Both the position numbers and the translations under genes were made by a program. Below are positions 1 through 8,312 of a stretch of 64,000 bases of DNA, one piece after another. Every line of letters starts with the position of its first letter. Positions within the stretch are counted from its first letter, which is position 1. Origin of the DNA: Amycolatopsis alba DSM 44262 (GTDB taxonomy: Bacteria > Actinomycetota > Actinomycetes > Mycobacteriales > Pseudonocardiaceae). The DNA lies in contig NZ_KB913032.1 of the NCBI RefSeq assembly GCF_000384215.1, forward strand, positions 1,885,021 to 1,949,020. Reading direction: 5' to 3'. The notes under the pieces are model-generated. The model saw only the letters and a program-made list of their open reading frames with translations. It was not told the origin of the DNA and did not search any database.

Positions 1-157
1 AATTGAGCGTCGCTCCCATTTCCTCGGCGAACACCTGGTGACGGAGGCGCTGCGCGGCAACGACTTCTTCGTTTCCGTTCGCGACGAGAAGGGAGTAACG
101 CGGCGCATCGGCCGGGAGTTCGACACCTGCCTGGTCAGTACTGACGAGGAGCTGTGA
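1..157 (+). CDS. C-terminal end of an unidentified protein (partial)
   Basis: An open frame enters from the left edge and ends with TGA at 155-157, giving the last 51 residues of a protein. The visible part is charged and ends in acidic residues (DEEL). It has G/C-rich third positions like its neighbours, so it is likely a real gene end. I recognise no family. A hairpin at 293-326 separates it from the convergent etfA. Confidence 0.55.
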   Translation, partial: IERRSHFLGEHLVTEALRGNDFFVSVRDEKGVTRRIGREFDTCLVSTDEEL

Positions 158-292
158 CGTCGTCATAATCAAGGTCTACCCCCGGAGGGGTACCAACGAC
201 AATGCGCCCGATGGCCGATTAGTGCACGTTCAGTTAATTGCGGGTTCTCAGGCTTCTCTCAGGGTGGAAGATCACTTCCGGGTCACAGAAAA

Positions 293-326
293 GGGGCCGC
301 CAGGGAAATAATCTCTGGACGGCCCC
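293..326. terminator. Hairpin between convergent genes
   Basis: GGGGCCG at 293-299 and CCAG at 300-303 pair with CTGG and CGGCCCC at 315-326, with one bulged base and an AT-rich loop. It lies between the partial gene and the end of etfA, so it probably terminates transcription, possibly from both sides. Confidence 0.6.
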
Positions 327-343
327 TTCACTGAATGCGAGAC

Positions 344-1303
344 TCAGCCCTTGCGCTTCTGGACCTCTTCGGCCAGCTGCGGCGCGACGTTGAACAGGTC
401 GCCCACCACACCGAAGTCGGCGATCTCGAAGATCGGCGCCTCGGCGTCCTTGTTGACCGCGATGATGGTCTTCGAGGTCTGCATGCCCGCCCGGTGCTGG
501 ATCGCACCGGAGATGCCCAGCGCGATGTACAGCTGCGGCGAGACCGTCTTGCCGGTCTGGCCCACCTGGAACTGCGCCGGGTAGTAGCCCGAGTCGACGG
601 CGGCGCGGGAAGCACCGACGGCCGCGCCGAGCGAGTCGGCCAGCGTCTCGACAACGTCGAACTTCTCGGCCGAGCCGACACCGCGGCCACCGGAGACGAC
701 GACCGAGGCCTCGGTCAGCTCCGGCCGGTCGCCGCCGACGATCGGCTCGACACCGGTGATCTTGGCGGACTTCGCCGGGTCGCCTGCGGGGACCTCGACG
801 GTCTCCTCGGCGGCGGCACCGTCGGCCTGGGTCGCCTCGACCGCGCCGGGGCGGACCGAGATGACCGGGACACCCTTGGTGGCCTTGGCCTTGACGGAGA
901 ACGCGCCACCGAAGATGGACTGGTCGACGCTGCCGTCGCTGTTCACGCCGACGGCGTCGTACAGCAGACCGGAGCCGAGGCGGACCGCGACACGGGCGGA
1001 CACCTCCTTGCCCTCGGCGCTGGCCGCGACGAGCACGGCGGCCGGGGAGGTCCGCTCCGCCAGTGCGGCGAGAACGTCCACCTTCGGGGTGACCAGGAAG
1101 CCGGTGGCGTTGTCGCCCTCGGCGACGTACACCTTGGCGGCGCCGTGCGCGGCGAGGGCTTCCTTCGCCTTGGCGGCGGTGCCGGTCGGGCCGACGACGA
1201 CCGCGGACGGCTCACCCAGTTCACGAGCGGCGGTCAGCAGCTCGAGCGTGACCTTCTTGACTTCACCGTCGACGTGGTCGACGAGGACGAGTACTTCAGC
1301 CAT
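344..1303 (-). CDS. etfA: Electron transfer flavoprotein, alpha subunit (FixB/EtfA)
   Basis: The 319-residue product matches the usual length of ETF alpha subunits. The N-terminal half starts [17 protein letters not shown] and forms the ETF alpha/beta nucleotide-binding fold. The C-terminal third carries the FAD-binding region ([30 protein letters not shown]). ETF passes electrons from acyl-CoA dehydrogenases to the respiratory chain. It lies 26 bp downstream of etfB in the same orientation, so the two subunits form an operon. In M. tuberculosis the same pair (Rv3028c/Rv3029c) sits beside the MGLP genes, as here. Confidence 0.95.
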   Translation of the reverse strand: MAEVLVLVDHVDGEVKKVTLELLTAARELGEPSAVVVGPTGTAAKAKEALAAHGAAKVYVAEGDNATGFLVTPKVDVLAALAERTSPAAVLVAASAEGKEVSARVAVRLGSGLLYDAVGVNSDGSVDQSIFGGAFSVKAKATKGVPVISVRPGAVEATQADGAAAEETVEVPAGDPAKSAKITGVEPIVGGDRPELTEASVVVSGGRGVGSAEKFDVVETLADSLGAAVGASRAAVDSGYYPAQFQVGQTGKTVSPQLYIALGISGAIQHRAGMQTSKTIIAVNKDAEAPIFEIADFGVVGDLFNVAPQLAEEVQKRKG

Positions 1304-1329
1304 TTCCCTATTCCTCCTCGAAACCTGTC

Positions 1330-2115
1330 TCAGATGAGCTTCTGCGCGACCAGGTAGGCGGCCACCTTGCTGCCGCCGTCACCCTCGTCCTCGACGCGCT
1401 CACCGGCGGTGCGCGGCGGCTTCGGGGAGGCTTCGAGCACGGACGACCAGGCGTTGCCCAGGCCGACCTCACCGGCGTCGAGGCCGAGGTCCGCGACGGT
1501 CAGCGTCTCGACCGGCTTCTTCTTGGCGGCCATGATCCCCTTGAAGGAGGGGTAGCGCGGCTCGTTGATCTTCTCGCCGACGCTCACCACCGCGGGGAGG
1601 TTCGCCTCGAGGTGCGTGACGCCGTCCTCGGTGTAGCGGTCGGCCTTGATCGAGGTGCCGTCGACGGTCAGCTCGTTCACGTGGGTCAGCTGCGGCAGGC
1701 CGAGCAGCTCGGCGATGATCGCAGGCACGGCGCCACCGCGGCCGTCGGAGGCCTCGTTACCGGTGATGACCAGGTCGAAGCCTTCGACCTTCGAGATCGC
1801 GGCGGCCAGCACCTTGGCGGTGGCGATCGCGTCGGAGCCGTGAAGGGCCGCGTCGGAGACGTGGATGGCCTTGTCGGCACCCATGGACAGCGCCTTGCGG
1901 ATCGCGTCGGTCGCGCGGTCGGGACCCACCGAGACGACGGTGACCTCGCCCTCGCCCGCTTCCTTGATCTTCAGGGCTTCTTCGACGGCCTTCTCGTTGA
2001 TCTCGTCGAGCACGGCGTCGGCGGATTCGCGGTCAAGAGTGTTGTCGGCACCGGAGAGCTTCCGCTCCGAGTAGGTGTCCGGTACCTGCTTGACCAGGAC
2101 AACGATGTTCGTCAT
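1330..2115 (-). CDS. etfB: Electron transfer flavoprotein, beta subunit (FixA/EtfB)
   Basis: The 261-residue product begins MTNIVVLVKQVPDTYSERKL, the typical ETF beta N-terminus, and carries the family signature around VEEALKIKE and GPDRATDAIRKALSMGADKA. I chose ATG at 2115 over a longer frame (to 2271) because it matches the family start and has a GGAGG ribosome site about 14 bases upstream; the extension is low complexity and rich in Arg and Pro. EtfB binds AMP and docks partner dehydrogenases, forming the heterodimer with etfA downstream. Confidence 0.95.
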   Translation of the reverse strand: MTNIVVLVKQVPDTYSERKLSGADNTLDRESADAVLDEINEKAVEEALKIKEAGEGEVTVVSVGPDRATDAIRKALSMGADKAIHVSDAALHGSDAIATAKVLAAAISKVEGFDLVITGNEASDGRGGAVPAIIAELLGLPQLTHVNELTVDGTSIKADRYTEDGVTHLEANLPAVVSVGEKINEPRYPSFKGIMAAKKKPVETLTVADLGLDAGEVGLGNAWSSVLEASPKPPRTAGERVEDEGDGGSKVAAYLVAQKLI

Positions 2116-2358
2116 GGGTCTACTTCGACCTCCCGTTGGTGGCCGGCGTCGGCCACGGGGCAACAGCTCTACTGGCCGGTAGATTAGGGCTATTTCGGTG
2201 CCGCGGCCCGCCGAGGTGACCTCATTCACCTGGATGCACGTTTTATCGGGACCATCGTCCAGGTTTTTCACCCGGAAGTGAGTGTAACCGGGCGACTAAC
2301 CCGAACGGCCGTATTCCGGGGTACTCCCGGAGAGGGTGACGGGCTAACCTGCCCCACC

Positions 2359-3210
2359 ATGCGTTCCATGCCCGGCCCTGTCGCCGTGATCACGGACTCC
2401 ACCGCCTGCCTTCCCGCCCCGGTCGCCGAACGCTGGGGAATCGGCGTCGTACAGGTTCAATTGCAGGTCGGAGAGCAGTTCGACGAGGAGAACCGCTACG
2501 ACCGCGAAGAAATCATCGACCAGCTGCGCGCCGGGACCCCGGTGAAGACGGCACCGCCCGAGGTCGCCGCGTTCTTCTGGGCGTTCCAGGACGCCGCGAG
2601 CAAGGGCGCCTCGGCGATCGTCAGCGTCCACATCTCGGGACGGATGTCGGAGACGGTGAACGCCGCCCGCGAAGCCGCCCAGCAGGTGAACATCCCGGTC
2701 CACGTCCTCGACAGCGGGACCACCGGGATGAGCCTCGGTTTCGCGGCGACGTCGGCGGCCAAGGTCGCCGCCGCGGGCGGCCAGGCGAGCCGGGTCATCG
2801 ACGCGGCAGAGCGCCGGTTCCGCGGCAGCCGGGAGATCCTCTACGTCGACACGCTGGAATTCCTGCGCCGCGGCGGCCGGATCGGCGCCGCGCAGGCGTT
2901 CCTCGGTTCCGCGTTCTCGATCAAACCCCTGCTGACGCTGAAGAACGGCGAGGTCGCCCCGCTGACCCGCGTGCCGGGTCAGCGCCGGGCGCTCAACAAG
3001 CTCGTCGACCTCGCGGTGGACTGCGCGGGCGATCAGGACGTCGAAATCGCCATCACCCGGTTCGGCCCGGACGAGCGCGACCTGGAGATCGGCGGGCGGC
3101 TGCGGGCGCGGCTGCCCAAAATGGTCGACAGCACCCTGGTGGACGCCAGCATGATCCTCGGCGCCCACCTCGGCCCCGGCGCCATCGGCATCACGGTGTC
3201 GCCGGTGTAG
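2359..3210 (+). CDS. DegV family fatty-acid-binding protein
   Basis: The 283-residue product has the DegV layout. An N-terminal block (VAVITDSTACLP) is followed by a SVHISGRMSET motif and a C-terminal domain with EFLRRGGRIGAAQAFLGSAFSIKPLLTLKNG split across the lipid-contact region. DegV proteins bind a fatty acid and can act as the lipid-presenting subunit of fatty acid kinase, but no kinase gene is nearby. ATG 2359 is preferred over the longer frame from 2278. A TAACCT hexamer at 2345-2350 lies 8 bases upstream, suggesting a near-leaderless start. The gene lies between etfB and the MGLP-type cluster, and its end overlaps the convergent membrane protein gene by 20 bp. Confidence 0.88.
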   Translation: MRSMPGPVAVITDSTACLPAPVAERWGIGVVQVQLQVGEQFDEENRYDREEIIDQLRAGTPVKTAPPEVAAFFWAFQDAASKGASAIVSVHISGRMSETVNAAREAAQQVNIPVHVLDSGTTGMSLGFAATSAAKVAAAGGQASRVIDAAERRFRGSREILYVDTLEFLRRGGRIGAAQAFLGSAFSIKPLLTLKNGEVAPLTRVPGQRRALNKLVDLAVDCAGDQDVEIAITRFGPDERDLEIGGRLRARLPKMVDSTLVDASMILGAHLGPGAIGITVSPV

Positions 3211-3631
3211 GGCCTTCTTCCGGGATCGACACACGCGACGGGATCAGCACCAGCACCAGCGGGAGCACCGCGCCCAGCGCCGTCATCGCGACGATCAGCA
3301 CCTGGTCCACCGGCTCGAAATGCGAGACGTGGCCCAGGTGGTAGAGGAAGTGCGGCAAGCCGAAGAGGAAGGTCGCGAGCGCCGCGAGCCTGGCCACGGC
3401 GGTCGTCCCGATCACGGCGGCGCCGATCAGGATCGCGGCGAGCGCCAGGTTGAGGCCGCCGAAGTCGCGGAGCAGGTGTTCGTTGAAGGGGCCGTCCATG
3501 GCGACCCAGCCGGTGCGGAAACCGGGGAAGTCCCGGTAGAAGCCGTCCGGGCTGAGCAGCGGCCACAGGCCGACGGGCAGTTCGACGAGACCGAAGACGA
3601 CGAGCAGTACGCGGGTGATTGTCCGTTGCAT
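3191..3631 (-). CDS. Small four-helix integral membrane protein, function unknown
   Basis: The 146-residue product has about four hydrophobic helices (residues ~5-25, 52-72, 76-95 and 110-130) separated by short loops, and a Pro-rich cytoplasmic tail. The segment between helices 1 and 2 carries DFPGFRTGWVAMDGPFNEHLLRD split by conserved-looking aromatic residues. It resembles small actinobacterial membrane proteins without a known role. ATG 3631 was chosen because the upstream extension is Arg/Pro-rich and reads across the divergent methyltransferase promoter. Its 3' end overlaps the DegV gene by 20 bp. Confidence 0.75.
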   Translation of the reverse strand: MQRTITRVLLVVFGLVELPVGLWPLLSPDGFYRDFPGFRTGWVAMDGPFNEHLLRDFGGLNLALAAILIGAAVIGTTAVARLAALATFLFGLPHFLYHLGHVSHFEPVDQVLIVAMTALGAVLPLVLVLIPSRVSIPEEGPTPATP

Positions 3632-3689
3632 GTCTTCTGGACTCCGGCAGCGCGCGAAACGTGACACGCGGGCCCAAGTGACCGGCCGG

Positions 3690-3695
3690 TAGGGT
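3690..3695 (+). promoter_or_regulatory. -10 element for leaderless start of the methyltransferase gene
   Basis: TAGGGT ends 6 bases before the GTG at 3702 and no Shine-Dalgarno sequence is present. This -12 to -7 placement is that expected for a transcript that begins at the start codon. Confidence 0.5.
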
Positions 3696-3701
3696 CGCGG
3701 C

Positions 3702-4475
3702 GTGACCACCCCAGCCACCAGGGCCGAAGCGCTGCACCTCACCGGTGAACGCACCGTGCCGGGCATCGCCGAGGAGAACTATTGGTTCCGCCGCCACGAG
3801 GCCGCGTATCAAAAGCTCCTCCCGCTCTGCGAGGGCAAGACCGTCCTGGAGGCGGGCTGCGGCGAGGGCTACGGCGCCGGGCTCATCGCCACCGTCGCCG
3901 AGCGGGTGCTCGCGCTCGACTACGACGTCCTCACCACCGAGCACGTCGCCCGCCGCTACGCGAGCGTCGGCGTGGCCAGGGCGAACCTGGTGTTCCTGCC
4001 GCTGCGGGACGCCTCGGTCGACGTCGTCGCCAACTTCCAGGTGATCGAGCACCTCTGGGACCAAGGCGCCTTCCTCGCCGAATGCCGGCGCGTGATCGCC
4101 CCCGGCGGACGGCTGATCGTCACCACGCCCAACCGGCTGACCTTCACCCCGGACAGCGACACCCCGCTCAACCCGTTCCACACCAGGGAACTCGCACCGT
4201 CCGAATTGGACGGACTGCTGCGTGAGGCCGGTTTCGAGGTCGAGACCCTGCACGGCCTCCACCACGGGGAAGGCGTCGCGAAGCTCGACGCCAAGTACGG
4301 CGGCTCGATCATCGACGCCCAGCTCGACGTCGTCATGGGACAGCTGCCCGGACAGGCGACCTGGCCCGCGGAACTGCTCGCCGACGTCGAGAGCATTCAG
4401 GCGTCGGGCTTCGCCATCCACGGCGAAGACCTCGACGCCAGCCTCGACCTGGTCGCCGTGGCGGTGCGGGCATGA
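3702..4475 (+). CDS. SAM-dependent methyltransferase, Rv3030-like (MGLP-type cluster)
   Basis: A 257-residue class I methyltransferase. After an N-terminal TGERTVPGIAEENYWFRRHE segment comes motif I VLEAGCGEGYGAG (~51-63), an acidic residue in LALDYD, and NFQVIEHLWDQ (~113-123). The C-terminus has NPFHTRELAPSEL, GGSIIDAQL and a DLDASLDLVAVAVRA tail. These blocks match my recollection of M. tuberculosis Rv3030, a candidate sugar methyltransferase for 6-O-methylglucosyl lipopolysaccharide. It overlaps the GH57 gene by ATGA, so the two are translationally coupled. The start is supported by a leaderless-type promoter. Confidence 0.85.
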   Translation: MTTPATRAEALHLTGERTVPGIAEENYWFRRHEAAYQKLLPLCEGKTVLEAGCGEGYGAGLIATVAERVLALDYDVLTTEHVARRYASVGVARANLVFLPLRDASVDVVANFQVIEHLWDQGAFLAECRRVIAPGGRLIVTTPNRLTFTPDSDTPLNPFHTRELAPSELDGLLREAGFEVETLHGLHHGEGVAKLDAKYGGSIIDAQLDVVMGQLPGQATWPAELLADVESIQASGFAIHGEDLDASLDLVAVAVRA

Positions 4476-5983
4476 GCGAGTACGAGGGCACGTTCTGCCT
4501 CGTCGTGCACAGCCACCTGCCGTGGCTGCCGCACCACGGATCCTGGCCGGTCGGCGAAGAATGGCTTTACCAGGCCTGGGCGCATTCCTATCTGCCGATG
4601 GTCGATCTCTTGCGTCGCTTCGCCGACGAAGGCCGCGAAGACGTCCTCACCCTCGGCATGACGCCGATCCTCGCCGCCCAGCTCGACGACCCATACTGCA
4701 TCGACGCCTTCCACGACTGGCTCGGCCACTGGCAGCTGCGGGCTTGGCACGCGTCGACGCTCTGGCGCGGCGACCCGCTGCTGCGCGACCTCGCCGCGAG
4801 CGAGTACCGGACGGCGATCAAGGCGTCGGAAGAACTCGAAACCCGCTGGCGCCACGGTTTCTCACCGATCCTCCGGTCCTTTGCAGACAACGGGACGATC
4901 GAACTGCTCGGCGGCCCGCTGGCGCATCCGTTCCAGCCGCTGCTCGACCCGGCCGTCCGCGACTTCATGCTGCGCGGCGGTCTCGACGACACCGCGTTGC
5001 GGATCGGCCGCCGCCCCGAAGGCATTTGGGCGCCTGAATGCGGTTACGCGCCCGGCATGGAGGCCGGCTACGCCGCCGCGGGCGTCCGGCGGTTCATGGT
5101 CGACGGGCCGTCCCTGCACGGCGACACTTCGGCCGCGCGGACCGTCGGCGATTCCGACGTCGTCTGCTTCGGCCGCGACCTCGAAGTCACGTACCGCGTC
5201 TGGTCACCCAAGGCCGGATATCCCGGCCACGCCGCCTATCGCGACTTCCACACGTGGGCGCACGAGGTCGGCCTCAAACCGTCACGCGTGACCGGGAAGA
5301 CCGTCGAACCGCCGGACAAGGCGCCTTACGAACCGGCGATGGCGGCGGCCACGCTCGGCGGCCATGTCCAGGACTTCGTCGACACCGTGGTCGCCCGCCT
5401 GCGCTCGCTCAAGGCCGAGCACGGGCGCGAGTCGCTCGTCGTCGCCGCGTACGACACCGAACTGTTCGGACACTGGTGGCACGAAGGACCGGCCTGGCTC
5501 GAAGGGGTGCTGCGCGCGCTGCCCGAGGCCGGGGTCCGCGTCACCACCCTCAAGGGCGCGCTCGAAGCTGGCCACCTCGGCGGGCGGGTCGATCTTCCCG
5601 CGTCCTCGTGGGGCTCGGGCAAGGACTGGCGGGTCTGGGACGGCGAGCAGGTCGCCGACATGGTGCGGGACAACACCGCGCTGCAGCAGCGGATGCTCGA
5701 TCTCGTCACGGGGATGGACACGACGACACGCGACCCGGTCCGCGATCAGGCCGTCGCCGAGGCGATGCTGGCGCTTTCGAGCGACTGGGCGTTCATGGTC
5801 ACCAAGGATTCCGCCGCCGACTACGCGCGGCGGCGCGCGAAGGCGCACACCGACCGGTTCGACACACTCGCCGGGCTGCTCCGCGACGGAGCGCTCCACC
5901 GGGCGCGGGAGACCGCGGCCGCGTTCCGGCGCGACGACGGCCCGTTCGGGCACGTCGACGCGCGCGACCTGCTGAGGAAATGA
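4472..5983 (+). CDS. GH57 1,4-alpha-glucan branching enzyme (Rv3031-like)
   Basis: The 503-residue protein has GH57 motifs: HSHLPW near the N-terminus, WAPECGY with probable nucleophile Glu189, and AAYDTELFGHWWHEG with probable acid/base Asp328. A C-terminal helical domain follows, as in GH57 branching enzymes. The family cuts an alpha-1,4 glucan and rejoins the piece as an alpha-1,6 branch. In mycobacteria the homologue Rv3031 is tied to MGLP (and possibly glycogen) synthesis. The gene starts inside the methyltransferase stop codon (ATGA) and lies 12 bp before the peroxidase gene, so it is an operon member. Confidence 0.9.
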   Translation: MSEYEGTFCLVVHSHLPWLPHHGSWPVGEEWLYQAWAHSYLPMVDLLRRFADEGREDVLTLGMTPILAAQLDDPYCIDAFHDWLGHWQLRAWHASTLWRGDPLLRDLAASEYRTAIKASEELETRWRHGFSPILRSFADNGTIELLGGPLAHPFQPLLDPAVRDFMLRGGLDDTALRIGRRPEGIWAPECGYAPGMEAGYAAAGVRRFMVDGPSLHGDTSAARTVGDSDVVCFGRDLEVTYRVWSPKAGYPGHAAYRDFHTWAHEVGLKPSRVTGKTVEPPDKAPYEPAMAAATLGGHVQDFVDTVVARLRSLKAEHGRESLVVAAYDTELFGHWWHEGPAWLEGVLRALPEAGVRVTTLKGALEAGHLGGRVDLPASSWGSGKDWRVWDGEQVADMVRDNTALQQRMLDLVTGMDTTTRDPVRDQAVAEAMLALSSDWAFMVTKDSAADYARRRAKAHTDRFDTLAGLLRDGALHRARETAAAFRRDDGPFGHVDARDLLRK

Positions 5984-5995
5984 CGAAAGGGAATC

Positions 5996-6481
5996 ATGGC
6001 GATCCACGACATTCCGCTGAAGACGCTCGCCGGTGAGGACACGACGCTCGGCGCGCTCGACGGCAAAACGCTGCTGGTGGTGAACGTGGCGTCGAAATGC
6101 GGGCTGACGCCGCAGTACACCGGACTGGAGAAGCTGCAGGAACGCTACGCGGACAAGGGGTTCTCCGTCGTCGGGTTCCCCTGCAACCAGTTCGCGGGCC
6201 AGGAACCGGGCACCGCCGAGGAGATCCAGACCTTCTGCTCGACGACGTACGGGGTTTCGTTCCCGCTCTTCGCGAAGCTGGACGTCAACGGGGAATCGCG
6301 TCACCCGCTCTATGCCGAACTGACCAAGGCGGCCGACGCGGAGGGCGCCGCCGGCGACGTGCAGTGGAACTTCGAGAAGTTCCTCGTCGCCCCGTCCGGT
6401 GAAGTGGTGGGCCGGTTCCGCCCGCGCACCGAACCCGAAGACGCGTCGATCACCGAGGCGATCGACGCCGCGATCGGCTGA
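5996..6481 (+). CDS. Thioredoxin-type glutathione peroxidase (Cys-GPx)
   Basis: A 161-residue GPx-fold protein. Cys35 in VASKCGLTPQY is the peroxidatic residue; Gln65 in GFPCNQF and Trp124 in WNFEKFLV complete the catalytic set. A second cysteine, Cys81 in TFCSTTYG, is placed like the resolving cysteine of thioredoxin-dependent GPx enzymes, so reduction by thioredoxin is more likely than by glutathione. It is cytoplasmic, with no signal peptide. It starts 12 bp after the GH57 gene with AAAGGGAA upstream, and a strong terminator follows, closing this operon. Confidence 0.9.
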   Translation: MAIHDIPLKTLAGEDTTLGALDGKTLLVVNVASKCGLTPQYTGLEKLQERYADKGFSVVGFPCNQFAGQEPGTAEEIQTFCSTTYGVSFPLFAKLDVNGESRHPLYAELTKAADAEGAAGDVQWNFEKFLVAPSGEVVGRFRPRTEPEDASITEAIDAAIG

Positions 6482-6500
6482 CTCACGATTCGACACCGCG

Positions 6501-6538
6501 CGGGCGGGTTTCCGGAGCGACTTCCGGAAACCCGCCCG
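6501..6538 (+). terminator. Intrinsic terminator after the peroxidase gene
   Basis: A perfect 16-bp stem (CGGGCGGGTTTCCGGA at 6501-6516 with its complement at 6523-6538) has a 6-base loop and is followed by TTTCCTTTTCC. It closes the operon of the methyltransferase, GH57 and peroxidase genes. Confidence 0.9.
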
Positions 6539-6678
6539 TTTCCTTTTCCGGTAAACCGGTGACCAAAGTCCCTAAATATCCCCACCATCGGCACGATGGC
6601 CGGTTGATCATTCACAAACCCTTGTCACGTAAGGGAAAACTCACCATAAGAGGCTGAATCGGTGTACCCGATTGCACT

Positions 6679-7827
6679 ATGGCGCGCCCCTGCGACCAGG
6701 GGAAGACTCTTTCGTCGGGGCTCCCGCACTTCGTCACCGCCGACAACCAGAAAAGTGTGGCCGACATGATCGAAAAGAACATGCTTCCGCAGGAATACCT
6801 CTCACTCGCGAGCGTACAGGCGTCCGAAGAGAGCGCTCTTCTCGACCGGCAGAACGTCGTGGGTGTCGCACTCGGCACCAAATGGTCGGGCGGAACCGAC
6901 ACCGGGGAAAAGGCGATCACGGTCCTGGTCGACACGAAGCTGCCGAGCGAACTGCTCCGCGACGACGACCTCATCCCGGCGAAGCTTTCCGGCGTGCCCA
7001 CCGACGTCCAGCAGGTCGGCGTGCTGCAAGCGGGCCGGACGATCGCGACACCGAAGGTCAACGGCGCTTCCCCTTCGCTCGCCGAAGCACCGGCGCCGCC
7101 GCTCCGCCAGGTCGAAGCTCCCCGTGAGGCCGTCGACCCGTTGACGCTGGCCAGGCGTTTCCGCCCGGCGTTCGGCGGGCTGAGTGTCGGTCACTTCCAG
7201 ATCACCGCCGGCACGTACGGCACCGCCGTCTACGACGCCACTTCGCTGCCCGGCATACCGCCGAGGTTCTACATCCTGAGCAACAACCACGTGCTGGCCA
7301 ACACCAACGCCGCGGCCATCGGCGACCCGATCCTGCAGCCGGGCCCGTTCGACGGCGGCGTCATTCCCAGTGACATCATCGCCCGGCTGAGCCGGTACGT
7401 GCCGATCAAGTTCATCACCCCTGGACAGCCGGCCCCGCTGAACTTCGTCGACGCGGCCGTCGCCGAAGGCCAGTTCCACGACCTCGACCGGCGGATCTTC
7501 TGGGTCGGCGACCTCCGGGGCGTCAACCCGGCGCCGACCGTCGGCCTGGTGGTGCAGAAGACCGGCCGGACCACCAGCTGGACGACCGGGCGGATCACGA
7601 ACATCAACGCCACCGTCGACGTCAACTACGGCGGCGGCCGGGTGGCCCGGTTCGCGAACCAGCTGCTCACCACCAACATGTCGGCCGGTGGCGATTCGGG
7701 CAGCATCGTGGCGGAGCTGGACAACGACTTCGCCGTCGGCCTGCTGTTCGCGGGTTCGCCCGCGGTCACCGTGGTCAACCGGATCACGCTGGTCGAAGCC
7801 GCGCTCGGGATCCGGGTGTACCCGTAG
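6679..7827 (+). CDS. Trypsin-like serine protease-fold protein with N-terminal VVGV module
   Basis: The 382-residue protein has a chymotrypsin-type triad: His204 (LSNNHVLA), Asp258 (FVDAAVAE) and Ser340 (AGGDSGS). Residues ~59-112 form a separate small module (NVVGVALGTKW ... LSGVPTDVQQVG). The next gene encodes a related module on its own. There is no signal peptide or membrane segment, so the protein is probably intracellular, like bacterial relatives of plant NAL1. No good ribosome site precedes ATG 6679; ATG 6766 is an alternative, but the codons between have normal third-position bias. It interrupts an otherwise conserved glucan cluster. Substrate unknown. Confidence 0.7.
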   Translation: MARPCDQGKTLSSGLPHFVTADNQKSVADMIEKNMLPQEYLSLASVQASEESALLDRQNVVGVALGTKWSGGTDTGEKAITVLVDTKLPSELLRDDDLIPAKLSGVPTDVQQVGVLQAGRTIATPKVNGASPSLAEAPAPPLRQVEAPREAVDPLTLARRFRPAFGGLSVGHFQITAGTYGTAVYDATSLPGIPPRFYILSNNHVLANTNAAAIGDPILQPGPFDGGVIPSDIIARLSRYVPIKFITPGQPAPLNFVDAAVAEGQFHDLDRRIFWVGDLRGVNPAPTVGLVVQKTGRTTSWTTGRITNINATVDVNYGGGRVARFANQLLTTNMSAGGDSGSIVAELDNDFAVGLLFAGSPAVTVVNRITLVEAALGIRVYP

Positions 7828-8060
7828 TGTCCGATTCCGATACTTCCGACACCGTCGATGCCGCGCTCGCCACGGCGTCACGATGGCTCGACGACGTTCC
7901 AGGAGTGGTCGGGGTCGGGCAGGGCGAGGCCGAGGGGGCACCCACGATCGACGTGTGGATGACCCCCGGTCACGACTCCGGGCGGCTGCCTTCTCAGCTG
8001 CTCGGAGTGCCCGTCCGGGTCAAGGACTCCGGCGGCCCGGTGGAGATTCAGCCGGACTGA
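7827..8060 (+). CDS. Small stand-alone VVGV-module protein
   Basis: A 77-residue protein whose GTG start overlaps the protease stop (TAGTG), so it should be translationally coupled. Its core (PGVVGVGQGEAEG, then TIDVWMT, then LPSQLLGVPVRVKDSGG) follows the same pattern as residues 59-112 of the upstream protease: VVGVxxG, a beta-strand, LP, then GVP. I infer a duplicated, separate copy of that domain, perhaps a partner or inhibitor of the protease. No function is established. Confidence 0.65.
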   Translation: MSDSDTSDTVDAALATASRWLDDVPGVVGVGQGEAEGAPTIDVWMTPGHDSGRLPSQLLGVPVRVKDSGGPVEIQPD

Positions 8061-8232
8061 CCCGCTTCGACGACCGCGCCGTTGCGGGTGGAGGCGGCGG
8101 CCGGTTCCACCCGACGATCCGTTCGAGGTGCGCGCCGACCTCGGCATGGCGTTCGACGAGCTGTGCCGAGGTCGCCGTCATCTCGGTCGCCTCCACCCGC
8201 GCCCCGCCTGTGACCTTGAGCACAACCGTCAC
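8020..8232 (-). CDS. Possible small protein, unknown function
   Basis: A 70-residue frame from GTG 8232 has a GAGGG ribosome site 8 bases upstream. Residues 1-45 (VTVVLKVTGG, then ATEMTATSAQLVERHAEVG) look like a beta-strand followed by a helix; the tail is Pro/Ser/Arg-rich. It overlaps the convergent small gene by 41 bp. No opposite-strand frame looks better in 8061-8312. Could also be non-coding. Confidence 0.35.
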   Translation of the reverse strand: MTVVLKVTGGARVEATEMTATSAQLVERHAEVGAHLERIVGWNRPPPPPATARSSKRVSPAESPPGRRSP

Positions 8233-8300
8233 CCCTGTCGCCCTCGCCCGGCTTCCACCGGCGGGCGATCTCCCCGTCCCGGTGACGGCTGACTCACGAG

Positions 8301-8306
8301 TAACCT
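8301..8306 (+). promoter_or_regulatory. -10 element for leaderless start of the GT4 gene
   Basis: TAACCT lies 6 bases before ATG 8313 and no ribosome site is present, consistent with transcription starting at the ATG. It means the glucosyltransferase does not depend on the distant operon promoter. Confidence 0.5.
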
Positions 8307-8312
8307 CCACCC

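Noticed and set aside
177..192. Short hairpin TACCCC-CGGA-GGGGTA.
   Set aside because: Only 6 bp of stem and no T-tract; not distinguishable from chance in this composition.
2278..2358. Longer start for the DegV protein.
   Set aside because: The added 27 residues do not match the family N-terminus and would cover the promoter region shared with etfB.
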